DNA of 64,000 bases from Pseudoxanthomonas sp. Root65 (GCF_001427635.1 NZ_LMHA01000001.1:888501-952500); one strand, 5' to 3'; numbered from the stretch's first letter, positions 49,790 through 60,106 are shown. The notes: generated by a model not told the origin, from the sequence alone. Program-made: numbers and translations.

Positions 49790-51108
49790 TGACGCCGACA
49801 CCCCGCGCCGCCCTCACGCCCGCCCAGCGCCTGCGCAGCATCTTCAGCGGTTCGGTCGGCAACCTGGTGGAGTGGTACGACTGGTACGTGTACGCGGCGT
49901 TCTCGCTGTACTTCGCTGAAGCGTTCTTCCCCGAGGACAACGACACCAGGCAGTTGCTCAACACGGCAATTATTTTCGCGGTGGGCTTCCTGATGCGTCC
50001 GCTGGGCGGCTGGCTGCTCGGCCGCTACGCCGACCGCCATGGCCGCAAGCGCGCCCTGATGCTGTCGGTGGTGATGATGTGCACCGGCTCGTTGATCATC
50101 GCCTGCACGCCGGGCTACGCCAGCATCGGCGTGGCCGCGCCGATCCTGTTGGTACTGGCGCGGTTGCTGCAAGGCCTGTCGGTCGGCGGCGAGTACGGCA
50201 CGTCGGCGACCTACCTCAGCGAGATGGCCACGCGCGGACACCGCGGTTTCTGGTCCAGCTTCCAGTACGTGACGCTGGTGATGGGCCACCTGATCGCGCT
50301 GGCCGTACTGATCGCGCTGCAGCGCGTGTTCCTGACCGATGAGCAGTTGCGCGAATGGGGCTGGCGCATTCCGTTCGCGATCGGCGCGGTGGCGGCGCTG
50401 GTGGCGCTGTGGCTGCGCCGGAACATGGTGGAAACCGAATCGTTCGCGCGTGGCGAAGCCGCGGGCGCCTCGTCCCAGCAGGAGGCGCAGGGCACGTTGC
50501 GCGCGTTGATGCAGCATCCGCGTGCGGTGCTCGCCGTGGTCGGACTGACGATGGGCGGCACGCTCGCGTTCTACACGTACACGACCTACGTGCACAAATT
50601 CCTCGTCAACAGCGCCGGCATGGCCAGCGAGACGGCCAGCCTGATCAACGCCGCGACGCTCTTCTTCTTCATGCTGCTGCAACCGGTCGTAGGCGCGCTG
50701 TCGGACCGAATCGGCCGGCGCCGCATCCTCATCGCCTTCGGCGTGCTGGGCACGCTGTGCACCTGGCCGATCCTGTCGACGCTGCAGACCGTGTCCAGCC
50801 CCGTGCAGGCGTTCTGGCTGGTGATGGCCGCGCTGGTGATCCTGAGCGGTTACACCGCGATCAATGCGGTGGTGAAGGCGGAGATGTTCCCGGTCGAGAT
50901 CCGCGCGCTCGGCGTCGGTCTTCCGTACGCGCTGACCGTGGCGATCTTCGGCGGTACCGCGGACATGGTGGCGCTATGGTTCAAGGACATCGGCCACGAG
51001 ACCGGCTTCTACTGGTACGTCACCGCCTGCATCGCCTGCTCGCTGCTGGTGTATCTGTGGATGCCGGACACGCGCGAGACCTCGCTGATCGACCGCGACC
51101 CGGACTGA
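49789..51108 (+). CDS. MFS transporter, metabolite:H+ symporter (MHS) family
   Basis: A 439-residue, 12-helix transporter of the MHS group (alpha-ketoglutarate permease KgtP, ProP and ShiA relatives). The signature [20 protein letters not shown] in helix 1, [20 protein letters not shown] in loop 2-3, [20 protein letters not shown] in helix 4 and [16 protein letters not shown] in loop 8-9 are present. Such proteins import organic acids or osmolytes with protons. ATG 49789 overlaps the priA TGA. Substrate unknown. Confidence 0.92.
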   Translation: MTPTPRAALTPAQRLRSIFSGSVGNLVEWYDWYVYAAFSLYFAEAFFPEDNDTRQLLNTAIIFAVGFLMRPLGGWLLGRYADRHGRKRALMLSVVMMCTGSLIIACTPGYASIGVAAPILLVLARLLQGLSVGGEYGTSATYLSEMATRGHRGFWSSFQYVTLVMGHLIALAVLIALQRVFLTDEQLREWGWRIPFAIGAVAALVALWLRRNMVETESFARGEAAGASSQQEAQGTLRALMQHPRAVLAVVGLTMGGTLAFYTYTTYVHKFLVNSAGMASETASLINAATLFFFMLLQPVVGALSDRIGRRRILIAFGVLGTLCTWPILSTLQTVSSPVQAFWLVMAALVILSGYTAINAVVKAEMFPVEIRALGVGLPYALTVAIFGGTADMVALWFKDIGHETGFYWYVTACIACSLLVYLWMPDTRETSLIDRDPD

Positions 51109-51117
51109 CGCGCCCCG

Positions 51118-51282
51118 TCACGGTACAGTCGCCGGGTCCACGGGCGAGGGCAGAGGCCTCAGTTCGAGATCCTCCTCTGCCACCAGGATCCACGGCAGCA
51201 TCACCAGCCAGGCCAGAAGCAGCGCCAGCACGACCAGGAAAATGCCTTTTCCGCCGGCTCCCCGTCTCCCTGGCCGTGCCAT
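51118..51282 (-). CDS. Small single-span membrane protein
   Basis: A 54-residue protein starting MARPGRRGAGGKGIFLVVLA. One membrane helix (FLVVLALLLAWLVMLPWILV, about 15-34) is followed by an acidic tail. A weak AAGG lies upstream of ATG 51282. It precedes the MFS stop by ten bases on the opposite strand, and follows the YadA-like gene on its own strand (gap 26 bp). No family recognised. Confidence 0.45.
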   Translation of the reverse strand: MARPGRRGAGGKGIFLVVLALLLAWLVMLPWILVAEEDLELRPLPSPVDPATVP

Positions 51283-51308
51283 TGCCTTGCACCCTGCCCG
51301 ACGTGCCC

Positions 51309-52922
51309 CTACCAACTGAATCCGGCACCTGCCGACAGACTCTTTTCGCCACCACCGAACGCCGCGCCCAGCGACAGGCTGGCGCGGTTGCCGATCACAC
51401 GCTGGTAGCCCACCGCCATCGCCTGCTCACCACCCTGCGTACCGATGCCCACGCCTACGCGGTTCTTGCCGGCCAGGCCCGCGGTGTTCATCGCCATGCC
51501 GGCGTAGGCACCGCTCATGGCGGCCATGGTGTCGATGCGGCGGTCGAGGTGGTTGATGCGGCGGTCCACGTCGCCGCGGAAGGCGTTGAAGTCGTCGCTC
51601 AGTCCGGAGAGTTCGGTGAAGCGCGCATCGGTATAGGCATTGGCCGAGGCCAGCGTGGTGGCGTCGCCGGCATCGGCGTAGTCCTGCGCCGATGCCAGCG
51701 TGGCCGCATCGCCTGCCGTCATGTCAATGCGCACGGCCGCTTCGCGCGTGTCGGTATAACCGTTGGCGGTCGCCAGCGTGGCGGCATTGCCCGCCGCCAT
51801 TTCGACGCGCACCGTGGCTTCGCGCGCGTCGGTGTATTCGTTCGCCGTCGCCAGCGTGGTCGCATCGCCTGCCGCCATGTCGAGGCGTACGGCCGCTTCG
51901 CGCGTATCGGTGTAGCCGTTGGCCGTCGCCAGCGTCGCCGCATCGGCCGCCGCCATGTCGTTGCGGACCGCGGCTTCGCGGGTGTCGGTGTAGTTGTTCG
52001 CTGTTGCCAGCGTGGCCGCGTCACCCGATGCCATGTCGTTGCGAACAGACGCTTCGCGCGTGTCGGTGTAGCCGTTGGCCGTGGTCAGCGTTGCCGCATC
52101 GCCTGCCCCCATATCATTGCGCACGGCAGCTTCGCGCGTGTCGGTGTAGTTGGTGGCGGTCCCCGCGACCGCGCTCAGCTGTCCGACGTTGACCGCATCG
52201 GTGGTGGCGGTACCGGCCGCGACGTTGGTGACCTGCCGCTGCTGGCCCGACGAGCCGACCGACACCACGTTCGCCCGGCCCCCGTCATTGCTGTTGTAGC
52301 CCAGCGCGACTGAGCCGCCGCCATTGGCCGATGCGCCGGTGCCAAGCGCGATGTTGTTGTGGGTGCCGGCGGAACCCGAGGCGCCTGAGAAGCCACAGCA
52401 CCCTTCCGCCCCCTGTCCACCCGTGCCGGCGCTGCTGCCGTTGCCGATGGCGATGTTGTTGTTGCCGCCCATCCCGCCTGCGCCGCCGGTGCCGCCTGCG
52501 GAACCGTTGCCTGCGGCACCGCCATTGCCTGCGCGACTGTCCGCGCCAAGCGCCAGGTTCCCCGCACCACCCGCGCCGCCCGTGCCTCCCGTGCCGCCGG
52601 CAGTGCCGGTCGCGCCCTGCCCGCCGTTGCCTGCACCGCTGTTTTCGCCTATTGCGACGTTGCCGGTTTCGTTGCCTGGCCCACCGGGCGAGGACGACCA
52701 GCCTGGCACTGCTGGGCCGTCGCTGCCATTCGCGCCCACCGTACTACCCGACATACATGCCATGCCGCCGCTGGCCGTGTTCTGGCTGCACGGCTGCGTC
52801 GGTGTGGTACCACCGATCACTTGGGCGTCGGCCGACATCGTCAATACAAGCAGGCTGCCACCCGCAACGAGCGGCAGCATGAAGTGACGGACAGCAGTGA
52901 TGTTGCGGCGATACGTACGCAT
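51309..52922 (-). CDS. YadA-type trimeric autotransporter adhesin
   Basis: A 537-residue protein secreted by type Vc. It has an extended signal peptide (about 1-33, ending SADA). A Gly/Ala/Asn-rich head follows, with the left-handed roll motif GNVAIGENS, NLALGADS, NNIAIGNGS, NNIALGTGA and SVALGYNS. A neck (RQVTNVAAGTATTDAVNVGQ) leads to the stalk, made of six 26-residue repeats (residues 254-409, ATANGYTDTREAAVRNDM type). The C-terminal beta-barrel anchor is about 465-537 (GVGIGTQGGEQAMAVGYQRV, ending FSW). It is small for its class. Probably an adhesin. Confidence 0.92.
   Translation of the reverse strand: MRTYRRNITAVRHFMLPLVAGGSLLVLTMSADAQVIGGTTPTQPCSQNTASGGMACMSGSTVGANGSDGPAVPGWSSSPGGPGNETGNVAIGENSGAGNGGQGATGTAGGTGGTGGAGGAGNLALGADSRAGNGGAAGNGSAGGTGGAGGMGGNNNIAIGNGSSAGTGGQGAEGCCGFSGASGSAGTHNNIALGTGASANGGGSVALGYNSNDGGRANVVSVGSSGQQRQVTNVAAGTATTDAVNVGQLSAVAGTATNYTDTREAAVRNDMGAGDAATLTTANGYTDTREASVRNDMASGDAATLATANNYTDTREAAVRNDMAAADAATLATANGYTDTREAAVRLDMAAGDATTLATANEYTDAREATVRVEMAAGNAATLATANGYTDTREAAVRIDMTAGDAATLASAQDYADAGDATTLASANAYTDARFTELSGLSDDFNAFRGDVDRRINHLDRRIDTMAAMSGAYAGMAMNTAGLAGKNRVGVGIGTQGGEQAMAVGYQRVIGNRASLSLGAAFGGGEKSLSAGAGFSW
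51696..52163 (-). repeat. 78-bp direct repeats in the autotransporter stalk
   Basis: Six imperfect 78-bp units encode the 26-residue stalk repeat, with Tyr at protein positions 259, 285, 311, 337, 363 and 389 and a seventh, cut-down unit at 415. Exact in-frame spacing means copy number can change by slippage or recombination without a frameshift. Confidence 0.85.
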
Positions 52923-53040
52923 GGCGATGCCCCCTGTGGCATACCGCCGGCCGCCGCGCCCATGGCGCGGCCACCCACCGGCGACGATGGCGCATACGGT
53001 AGGTGCCGCCTCCCGGCAGGGGTATCCCTGAAATCAGGTA

Positions 53041-53060
53041 AAGCGCGCCGATCCGCGCTT
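53041..53060 (-). terminator. Hairpin at the 3' end of the histidine kinase gene
   Basis: AAGCGCG (53041-53047) pairs with CGCGCTT (53054-53060), loop of six, overlapping the kinase TAA at 53059-53061. The minus-strand tail ATTT is short, so termination is possible but weak. Confidence 0.35.
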
Positions 53061-54891
53061 ACACGGCCAGCGGCAGGTCCAGTTCCAGTGTGGTGCCTTT
53101 CCCTTCGATGTCGCCTGCGATGCGCAGTTCCGCGCCGAGCCGCTGGGCACGGTGACGCATGCTGGCCAAGCCGGCGCCGACGCGCGCCTCTGCGGGTGCA
53201 CGCGCGCCGGCCAGACCGACGCCGTCGTCGCGAACGCGCAGCTGCAGCCGATCGCCGGCACGCTGCAGCTGGACATCCACGCGCGCCGCACGGCTGTGCT
53301 TGAACACGTTCGTCAGCGCCTCCTGCAGCAACCGCAACAGGTCCAGGCTGCGGCCAGGGCCCAACTGCAGGCCCTCCAGCCCATCCACCTGCCAATGCGC
53401 GTCGATGTCCGCGGCTTCCAGCAAGCGACTGGCACGATGGCGCAACGGAGCGATCAGCGTGGCCAGGTCGGCCTGCTCCTGCGCCGTGGTATCGATGACG
53501 AGCCGCAGGTCGTCGCGCATGTCCCTCAACAGGTCGACGACCTCGGCCTTCGGCGTGTCATCCGGTGCCTGCTGCAAACGGGTGATGGCACCCACCAGCG
53601 TGCCGCCGAAGCCATCGTGCAGATCGCGCACCAGTTGCAGACGCTCGCCTGCGCGGCTGTGCGCCAGCGCCAATGCGTGCTGCTGGTTGAGCGTGTCCGC
53701 CAGCGTCGTGGTGGCAGCCTGCACTTCCCGCTGCAGCTCGGCGTTGAAGCCTTCCACCCGCTTCATGGTCTGCGCAAAGCGATAGGCCAGCACGAACCCC
53801 ATGCCCAGCAGCATGACCGGCGAGGTGAACGATCCCAGATAACTCACGCCGCCATACCAGCCCATGTATACGCCGAGGTCATGCAGCGACACCAGCAAGG
53901 GCACGCTGATGCATGCCGCGAGCACCTGGAAATCGCGTCGTCCGCTACGCAAAGCAAACACTACAAAGACCACGCTGACCACGTACAGGAACAGGATAGT
54001 GGGGCTCACGTACAGATTGCGCAGCGGCCCCATCCACTGCGGCAACAACAGCGCCAGCATCAGGGCGACGCCCGCCAACGCCAGGAGCGCGCGCTCGAAG
54101 CGCGGCCATTGCCGCTCCGAGAACCGCAGCAGGAAAATCGTGTGGGTGGCGGCGGAGGCAACGAAGACCGCGGCGATGAATGCCTGCCAGCCGTCCGTGG
54201 TGCGGAATGGCCACGGGCTGCCGGCGATGAAATTCCAGTCGTACAACCTGCCGAACACGGCACTCAACGCGTACCAGCCGTACAACGTGTCCTGGGGACG
54301 CAGCAGCCAGAAGATGCCGATCATGGCCGCCAGCACCAGTCCCACAGCGGCATCGAATATCTGCATGTCGCGGCGTGCGAAGCGCTCCCGCTCGTACTGG
54401 CCGCGCAGTACGACGGGATCGCCCACGCTGACGGTGCCGAACGCGGGCTGATAGGCGGCCAGGCCGGAGACCCGCACGAGGAGTTCGTTCTGTCCTTCGC
54501 GCAGCAGCGCTGGCGGCACCGTGTAGTAACGCGGCACGTGCCACTTGCGCGACAACGGTTCCACCAGGGAAGCGTCGCGGTCGATCGGCTGGCCATTGAG
54601 GGAGACCGCTGCGGCCAGGCAAGTGTAGTCGAGCAGCAATCCTATGGGCTGCGACGCGTCCGCCTGCTGCCAGCGCACGCGGTACCACACTACGCCGTCG
54701 TGATCCGGCCAGCGCTTCTCCCACAGGTCGCGCAGTTCGACCGGTACCCAACCCTCCGGGGGAGGCGTCTGCGCTGACCAGTCCGACCGCACGGCTTCCG
54801 CCTGGTCGATCCGCGTCACGTCCTGCGCCTGTACAGGCAGCGCGGCGAGCATCGCCAAAAGGAAGAGCAGGCAGCGGACGAGGCGTGTCAC
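53059..54891 (-). CDS. Sensor histidine kinase with 7TMR-DISM sensor
   Basis: A 610-residue kinase. It has a signal peptide (about 1-23), a periplasmic 7TMR-DISM extracellular domain (WVPVELRDLWEKRWPDHDGV, LLDYTCLAAAVSLNGQPIDR), seven helices (about 178-370) and a coiled coil. The HisKA_3 dimerisation helix carries the phospho-accepting His (LQLVRDLHDGFGGTLVGAIT). The HATPase_c domain has LLRLLQEALTNVFKHSRAAR, VRDDGVG and GAGLASMRHRAQRL. It starts at GTG 54891, overlapping the response-regulator TGA. DISM sensors often bind carbohydrates or envelope ligands. The frame is open far upstream but there it shadows the response regulator. Confidence 0.92.
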   Translation of the reverse strand: MTRLVRCLLFLLAMLAALPVQAQDVTRIDQAEAVRSDWSAQTPPPEGWVPVELRDLWEKRWPDHDGVVWYRVRWQQADASQPIGLLLDYTCLAAAVSLNGQPIDRDASLVEPLSRKWHVPRYYTVPPALLREGQNELLVRVSGLAAYQPAFGTVSVGDPVVLRGQYERERFARRDMQIFDAAVGLVLAAMIGIFWLLRPQDTLYGWYALSAVFGRLYDWNFIAGSPWPFRTTDGWQAFIAAVFVASAATHTIFLLRFSERQWPRFERALLALAGVALMLALLLPQWMGPLRNLYVSPTILFLYVVSVVFVVFALRSGRRDFQVLAACISVPLLVSLHDLGVYMGWYGGVSYLGSFTSPVMLLGMGFVLAYRFAQTMKRVEGFNAELQREVQAATTTLADTLNQQHALALAHSRAGERLQLVRDLHDGFGGTLVGAITRLQQAPDDTPKAEVVDLLRDMRDDLRLVIDTTAQEQADLATLIAPLRHRASRLLEAADIDAHWQVDGLEGLQLGPGRSLDLLRLLQEALTNVFKHSRAARVDVQLQRAGDRLQLRVRDDGVGLAGARAPAEARVGAGLASMRHRAQRLGAELRIAGDIEGKGTTLELDLPLAV

Positions 54892-55553
54892 TTCAGCAGG
54901 CCCCGAGCACGCGCCTCGTAGACCGCTTCGGTCCGCGACCCGACGGCCAGCTTGCGATAGATGTTCTTGACGTGGGTTTCGATGGTCAGTCGCGACAGCG
55001 TGACCAGTTCGGCGATCTCGCGGTTGGTGAAACCCTGCGCCACCAGTTGCACGATCTCCAACTCGCGTGGCGACAGCGGCGGCGCGGGAGAGGACGGCAA
55101 TGCGGGATCGGCACTGGCAGGCAGCAGCGCCAGGATGCGGCGTGCGATGGAAGGGTCGATGGGGGCGCCGCCGCGTTGCAGGCTCCTCAGCGACACCACG
55201 AGTTCCTCGTCGTCCCGCTCCTTCAACAGGTAGCCAACCGCACCACTGCGCAAGGCGGTCAGTACGCTCTCTTCCTCCGCGAACGACGAGACGATCACTG
55301 CAGCCACTTCGGGGACGTGCACCCGCATCCACGCGATAAGACGGTTGCCGTCGCCATCGGGCAGATACATGTCGACAAGCGCGAGGGTGTAAGGATGCGC
55401 CCGTAGCTGCAACTGCGCCGCATCCAGCGTATCGACCACGTCGATCCGCACCTCGTTGGCCAGGTCTGCTACCAAGCGTTGCAGGCGCTGCCCGGCATGG
55501 ATGTTGTCTTCCACGATCAGCACGTCCGAGAGTGCGATCGGCTGCGTCTCCAT
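54888..55553 (-). CDS. Response regulator, NarL/LuxR type
   Basis: A 221-residue regulator. The receiver domain (about 10-125) has acidic residues in VLIVEDNIHAGQ, the phospho-acceptor Asp in LALVDMYLPDGDG and Lys in YLLKERDDEELV. The LuxR/NarL HTH covers about 155-215 (PLSPRELEIVQLVAQGFTNR, EIAELVTLSRLTIETHVKNI). It is the partner of the overlapping DISM kinase. The neighbouring YadA-like gene, downstream on the same strand, is a possible target. Confidence 0.94.
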   Translation of the reverse strand: METQPIALSDVLIVEDNIHAGQRLQRLVADLANEVRIDVVDTLDAAQLQLRAHPYTLALVDMYLPDGDGNRLIAWMRVHVPEVAAVIVSSFAEEESVLTALRSGAVGYLLKERDDEELVVSLRSLQRGGAPIDPSIARRILALLPASADPALPSSPAPPLSPRELEIVQLVAQGFTNREIAELVTLSRLTIETHVKNIYRKLAVGSRTEAVYEARARGLLK

Positions 55554-55674
55554 ACGTTTCCGGCGTGTGGCGTCGCATCCAGTCTAACGTCGCGGCGAAT
55601 GAGCGGCCACCGCCGCCACGGCATGCGACAATTCACAATAAGGCGCCACGCAGCCCGTGGCCACGGGAGACGGC

Positions 55675-56952
55675 ATGCAGGCAGCCCACCATTTCGTCAT
55701 CGTCGGCGGGGGTTTCGCCGGCCTCTGGGCCACGCGCGCGCTGGCCTCGGCGCCGGTGCGCATCACCCTGATCGACCGCCACAACCATCATCTGTTCCAG
55801 CCGCTGCTGTACCAGGTGGCGACCGCGGGACTGTCCGCGCCCGACATCGCCGCGCCGCTGCGCCACATCCTGCGCGAGCAGGAGAATGTCGAGGTACGGC
55901 TGGCCGACGTCGCCTCGATCGCGCCGGACGACAGGCAGGTCGTGTTCACCGACGGCACGACGATCGCCTACGACACATTGCTGCTGGCCACCGGCGCGAC
56001 ACACGCGTACTTCGGCCATGACGAATGGGCGCAGCACGCACCCGGACTCAAGACGCTCGACGATGCGCTGCAACTGCGCCGCCACCTGCTGCTCGCCTTC
56101 GAGCGTGCCGAAGCCGAGACCGATCCCGACAAGCGCGCCGCGTGGCTGAGCTTTGCCATCGTCGGCGGCGGACCGACCGGCGTCGAGCTGGCGGGCACGC
56201 TGGCCGAGATCGCACGCCACACGCTGAAGAACGAGTTTCGCCGCATCGATCCCTCGCAGGCCCGTGTGCGGCTGGTCGAAGCCGGGCCGCGCGTGCTGGC
56301 CTCGTTTCCCGAGGCACTGTCGGCCAAGGCGCGCAAGCAACTGGAGAAACTGGGCGTGGAGGTCGTCACCGGCACCCCCGTCAGCGACATCACCGACGAG
56401 GGCTATCGGCTGGGCGAGACATTCGTGCCCGCGAAAACGGTGGTGTGGGCCGCGGGCGTGGCCGCGTCACCGCTGTCGCGATCACTGGGCGCGCCGCTGG
56501 ACCGCGCTGGACGCGTACTCGTGCAGCCGGACCTCAGCGTACCGGATCACCCGGACGTCTTTGTCGCCGGCGATCTCGCTGCGTTGACCACGGACGGTAA
56601 GCCCGTCCCCGGCGTGGCGCCGGCCGCCAAACAGATGGGCCGACACGTCGCTCAGGTGCTGCGCGCGCGGTTGTCGGGTAGTTCCGCACCCGGCGCCTTC
56701 CGTTATCAGGACTACGGCAATCTCGCGACCATCGGGCGCATGGCGGCGGTGGTGGATTTCGGCCGGCTGAAGTTTTCCGGCCTGCTCGCCTGGTGGTTCT
56801 GGCTGACCGCGCACGTGTTCTTCCTGATCGGCTTCCGCAACCGGCTGGTCGTGCTGCTGAACTGGTTCTGGGCGTACTGGAGCTACCAGCGCGGCGCGCG
56901 GATCATCCTGGGCAAGGACGACGATCAGGCCGGATCGACGCGGCAGGCGTAG
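55675..56952 (+). CDS. NAD(P)/FAD-dependent oxidoreductase, type II NADH dehydrogenase-like
   Basis: A 425-residue two-dinucleotide-fold flavoprotein. The FAD loop is HFVIVGGGFAGLWATRALAS, the NAD loop LSFAIVGGGPTGVELAGTLA, and FAD-binding residues occur in HPDVFVAGDLAALTTDGKPV. The C-terminal amphipathic and membrane helices (FSGLLAWWFWLTAHVFFLIG, then FRNRLVVLLNWFWAYWSYQR) match NDH-2, which passes electrons from NADH to quinone without pumping protons. I chose ATG 55675, with GGGAGA at a proper distance, over GTG 55657. It converges with DUF1203, overlapping by 28 bp. Confidence 0.92.
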   Translation: MQAAHHFVIVGGGFAGLWATRALASAPVRITLIDRHNHHLFQPLLYQVATAGLSAPDIAAPLRHILREQENVEVRLADVASIAPDDRQVVFTDGTTIAYDTLLLATGATHAYFGHDEWAQHAPGLKTLDDALQLRRHLLLAFERAEAETDPDKRAAWLSFAIVGGGPTGVELAGTLAEIARHTLKNEFRRIDPSQARVRLVEAGPRVLASFPEALSAKARKQLEKLGVEVVTGTPVSDITDEGYRLGETFVPAKTVVWAAGVAASPLSRSLGAPLDRAGRVLVQPDLSVPDHPDVFVAGDLAALTTDGKPVPGVAPAAKQMGRHVAQVLRARLSGSSAPGAFRYQDYGNLATIGRMAAVVDFGRLKFSGLLAWWFWLTAHVFFLIGFRNRLVVLLNWFWAYWSYQRGARIILGKDDDQAGSTRQA

Positions 56953-57398
56953 CAGCCGCGGCGTGCGTTGTGCACGTGCAGGTAGGCGACACCCGGCAGG
57001 TCGAGCAGGCGCTGCAGATACGTCAGTGCGTCGACTCCCTCCACCACTTCGGCATCGCGCATCATGCCGTCGGCGTCGTATGCACGCAGCGACAGCAGGC
57101 GGCGCGGAAACGAAGGCGGCAGGGTGTCGCGGAATTCGACCGCCGCCGCCTGCAGGGCGGCTTCGCTGACGAAGATCGGGCCGCTGGCACGGTACGGGCC
57201 GGCGACATCGTGGTGCTGATGGGGGAGCAGCAACAACGTCTCGCCCTGCCGCGCATCCTGCAGCGACACGCGACAGGGAAAGCCATGGTCGGCATCGGCG
57301 ACGACACGGCGGATGTTACGCGCCGCCAGTGCGGCATCGTCGAGGGCGGACAGGGGACGGAAGGGTTCGGGCGACAGCCCGCGGATCACGAACGACAT
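56925..57398 (-). CDS. DUF1203-domain protein
   Basis: A 157-residue protein matching DUF1203. The start is SFVIRGLSPEPFRPLSALDD, the middle FPCRVSLQDARQGETLLLLP, and the C-terminal signature VAYLHVHNARRGCYACRVD contains two Cys. Function unknown. I chose ATG 57398 (MSFVIRGL) over 57428. The 3' end overlaps the NDH-2 gene tail-to-tail. Confidence 0.88.
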   Translation of the reverse strand: MSFVIRGLSPEPFRPLSALDDAALAARNIRRVVADADHGFPCRVSLQDARQGETLLLLPHQHHDVAGPYRASGPIFVSEAALQAAAVEFRDTLPPSFPRRLLSLRAYDADGMMRDAEVVEGVDALTYLQRLLDLPGVAYLHVHNARRGCYACRVDPA

Positions 57399-57473
57399 GG
57401 CATCACGCTGCGGTAGGCGGGATGCCATGTTGCTGCCGCCCGGAAGGTGGCGCTATCCGGATCTTGTTGCGCG

Positions 57474-58898
57474 CTACTTCGGATCCAGCGGATAGCGCTT
57501 GCCGTCGGCCATGACCAGCTCGCCATCGCCGATGCGTTCGCTGTCGGCATCGACGGTGATGAATTCGGCTTCCAGCCGTCCCTGGCCCTTGCTGCCCCTC
57601 AGATCGAAGACGTAACGCTCGCCCTCCGCAGCCCAGGAGGCGTCGCGATCGAACGCCGCCTCGCGGAGGTCGCCGATGTGGCGCTGCACGACCGGATGCG
57701 CCTGCATCGCCGCATTGGCCTGCAGCACGAAAATGCCGCCCTCGCGCGCGAACGTGTCCGGCGCCTCGCCGCGGTCCGCATCGATGCGCGCCGCAGCCTG
57801 TTCGCCCTCCATCGGCGCCTCGCCCTCGAAGGCGATCTCGCGACCGTTGGCGAGCGTCAGCACGCCCTTGCCCAGGCGCTCGGTATCGGCGTCCACGGTG
57901 ATGAAGTCGGCGAGGATACGCCCGCGTCCCTTGTCGCCCACCAGGTTGAACACGAATGCGTCGGCGCCTTCGGCCTCGCCGCTGGCCATCATGTCGATCT
58001 CGAACGTGCTCAGCGCGCCGATATGCTGCTGGACCAGCGGGTAGCGCTGCACGGCCTCGCGGGCCTGGCGGGTGAAGATGTTGTCCTGCATGTCGCCGAA
58101 CAGGTCATCGACATCGACGCCATCGGTGGCCTCGTCCTCGCCCGGCGGTTCGCCATCGAACGGCAGCCGACGACCATCGGCCAGCGTCAGCACGCCCTTG
58201 CCGAGCCGTTCGGTATCGGCGCTGACGGTGATGAAATCGGCTTCGAGTCTGCCACGGCCCTTGTCGCCGGTCAGGTCGAACACGAAGGTGTTCATGCCCG
58301 GCGCAGCGCCGGTCGCGTCGGTGTCGATCTCGAACGCGGTGATCTGCCCGATGTGCTGGCGGATCAGCGGATAGCGTTGCGCGGCGTCCTGCGCCTGGCG
58401 GGTAAAGAGACCGGCGCCTGTCTCGAGGTCTTCATCATGGTCGTGCCCGTGATGATCGTCCTCGGCCGCCAATGCATCCGCATCGCCTTCGATCGCATGC
58501 TCGGTGCCATCCGCCATCACCAGCACGCCGGGACCGAGCGCCTCCTGCGTGGCGCTGACGGTGAGGAAGCGTGCCGTGACGCGGCCCTTGCCGCGGCTGC
58601 CTTCGACATCGAACACCAGCACGTCAGGGCCGGGTTCGTCCATGCTCGCTGCATCGTCCAACGCCACCTTGCGGATCGCGCCCAGATGGGCGGATACCAC
58701 GGGATCGACCTGCATCGCGGCACGCGCCTGGGCGTCGTACTCCTCGCGATCGATGCTGAAACGCACACCGCGTTCTTCGCCCTGCGACTTGGTGTTGTCG
58801 CTTACCGCCGCCATGGCCGGCGCGATGCCCGCACCCGCCAGCACGCCGCACGCCAACACCACCGCCAGTCCCCACTGCCGCTTGTTGCCCCACCCCAT
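57474..58898 (-). CDS. Exported four-repeat protein with Coa1-like domains and a His-rich linker
   Basis: A 474-residue protein with a Sec signal (AVVLACGVLAGAGIAPAMA). It has four copies of an about 85-residue domain at residues about 54-136, 165-248, 275-358 and 390-472 (period 110, 110, 115). The consensus is QAxxAxQxxPxVxxHIGxI, then FVFDLxGxKGxGRLxADFIT, V-x-ADxERLGxGxLxMADGR. This resembles the cytochrome-oxidase assembly Coa1 fold (a conserved HLG near the start, GxxGxGxV strands). A linker after repeat 1 is rich in His and Asp (EDDHHGHDHDEDLE, 146-159) and could bind metal. AGGAG supports ATG 58898. It lies downstream of rpoH beyond a terminator. Confidence 0.75.
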   Translation of the reverse strand: MGWGNKRQWGLAVVLACGVLAGAGIAPAMAAVSDNTKSQGEERGVRFSIDREEYDAQARAAMQVDPVVSAHLGAIRKVALDDAASMDEPGPDVLVFDVEGSRGKGRVTARFLTVSATQEALGPGVLVMADGTEHAIEGDADALAAEDDHHGHDHDEDLETGAGLFTRQAQDAAQRYPLIRQHIGQITAFEIDTDATGAAPGMNTFVFDLTGDKGRGRLEADFITVSADTERLGKGVLTLADGRRLPFDGEPPGEDEATDGVDVDDLFGDMQDNIFTRQAREAVQRYPLVQQHIGALSTFEIDMMASGEAEGADAFVFNLVGDKGRGRILADFITVDADTERLGKGVLTLANGREIAFEGEAPMEGEQAAARIDADRGEAPDTFAREGGIFVLQANAAMQAHPVVQRHIGDLREAAFDRDASWAAEGERYVFDLRGSKGQGRLEAEFITVDADSERIGDGELVMADGKRYPLDPK

Positions 58899-58975
58899 GC
58901 GCTGCTCCTCTCGATGTCGTGCCGCCCCCGGGCGGATCGCGGCGTAGTGGACCACATCCGTCGCCGGTCGGCACC

Positions 58976-59004
58976 AAAAAAAAGAGGCCCCACAGGGGCC
59001 TCTT
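58976..59004 (-). terminator. Rho-independent terminator of rpoH
   Basis: A perfect 10-bp stem, AAGAGGCCCC (58982-58991) with GGGGCCTCTT (58995-59004), with an ACA loop. On the minus strand it runs into TTTTTTTT. About 26 bp after the rpoH stop. Confidence 0.92.
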
Positions 59005-59029
59005 CGATATCGCATCACTCAGCAGCAGG

Positions 59030-59908
<879 letters not shown>

Positions 59909-59919
59909 GGGCAAGGATG

Positions 59920-59992
59920 TTAGCAGTCGGGGGGTTCGACTGCTAACCGTGCCGGAAGTTCCGTATTGTTCCAGCCGTGCAACGACAATACG
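59920..59992 (-). promoter_or_regulatory. Two inverted repeats in the rpoH leader
   Basis: Hairpin 1: TTAGCAGTC (59920-59928) and GACTGCTAA (59938-59946), perfect 9 bp with a 9-nt loop, ending 11 nt before the ATG. Hairpin 2 or operator: CGTATTGT (59962-59969) and ACAATACG (59985-59992), perfect 8 bp, 15 apart, with a TTGCAC between them on the minus strand. Hairpin 1 could gate ribosome access; the second may be a protein site. Neither is proven. Confidence 0.5.
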
Positions 59993-60106
59993 CGCGCCGG
60001 ACCCGCGCCCGGATAGCCTTTGGAATCATGGGCTTGCGAATCCGTCCGGCGACGTCCAGTCCGTGGCCGCCCGCTGGCTGAAGCACAGGCGGGTTTTCAT
60101 TCAGGT

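Noticed and set aside
53059..55578. One 839-codon frame through the kinase and response-regulator genes
   Set aside because: The upstream 230 codons are the wrong frame of the response regulator. The kinase begins at GTG 54891 with a signal peptide and GTGA coupling.
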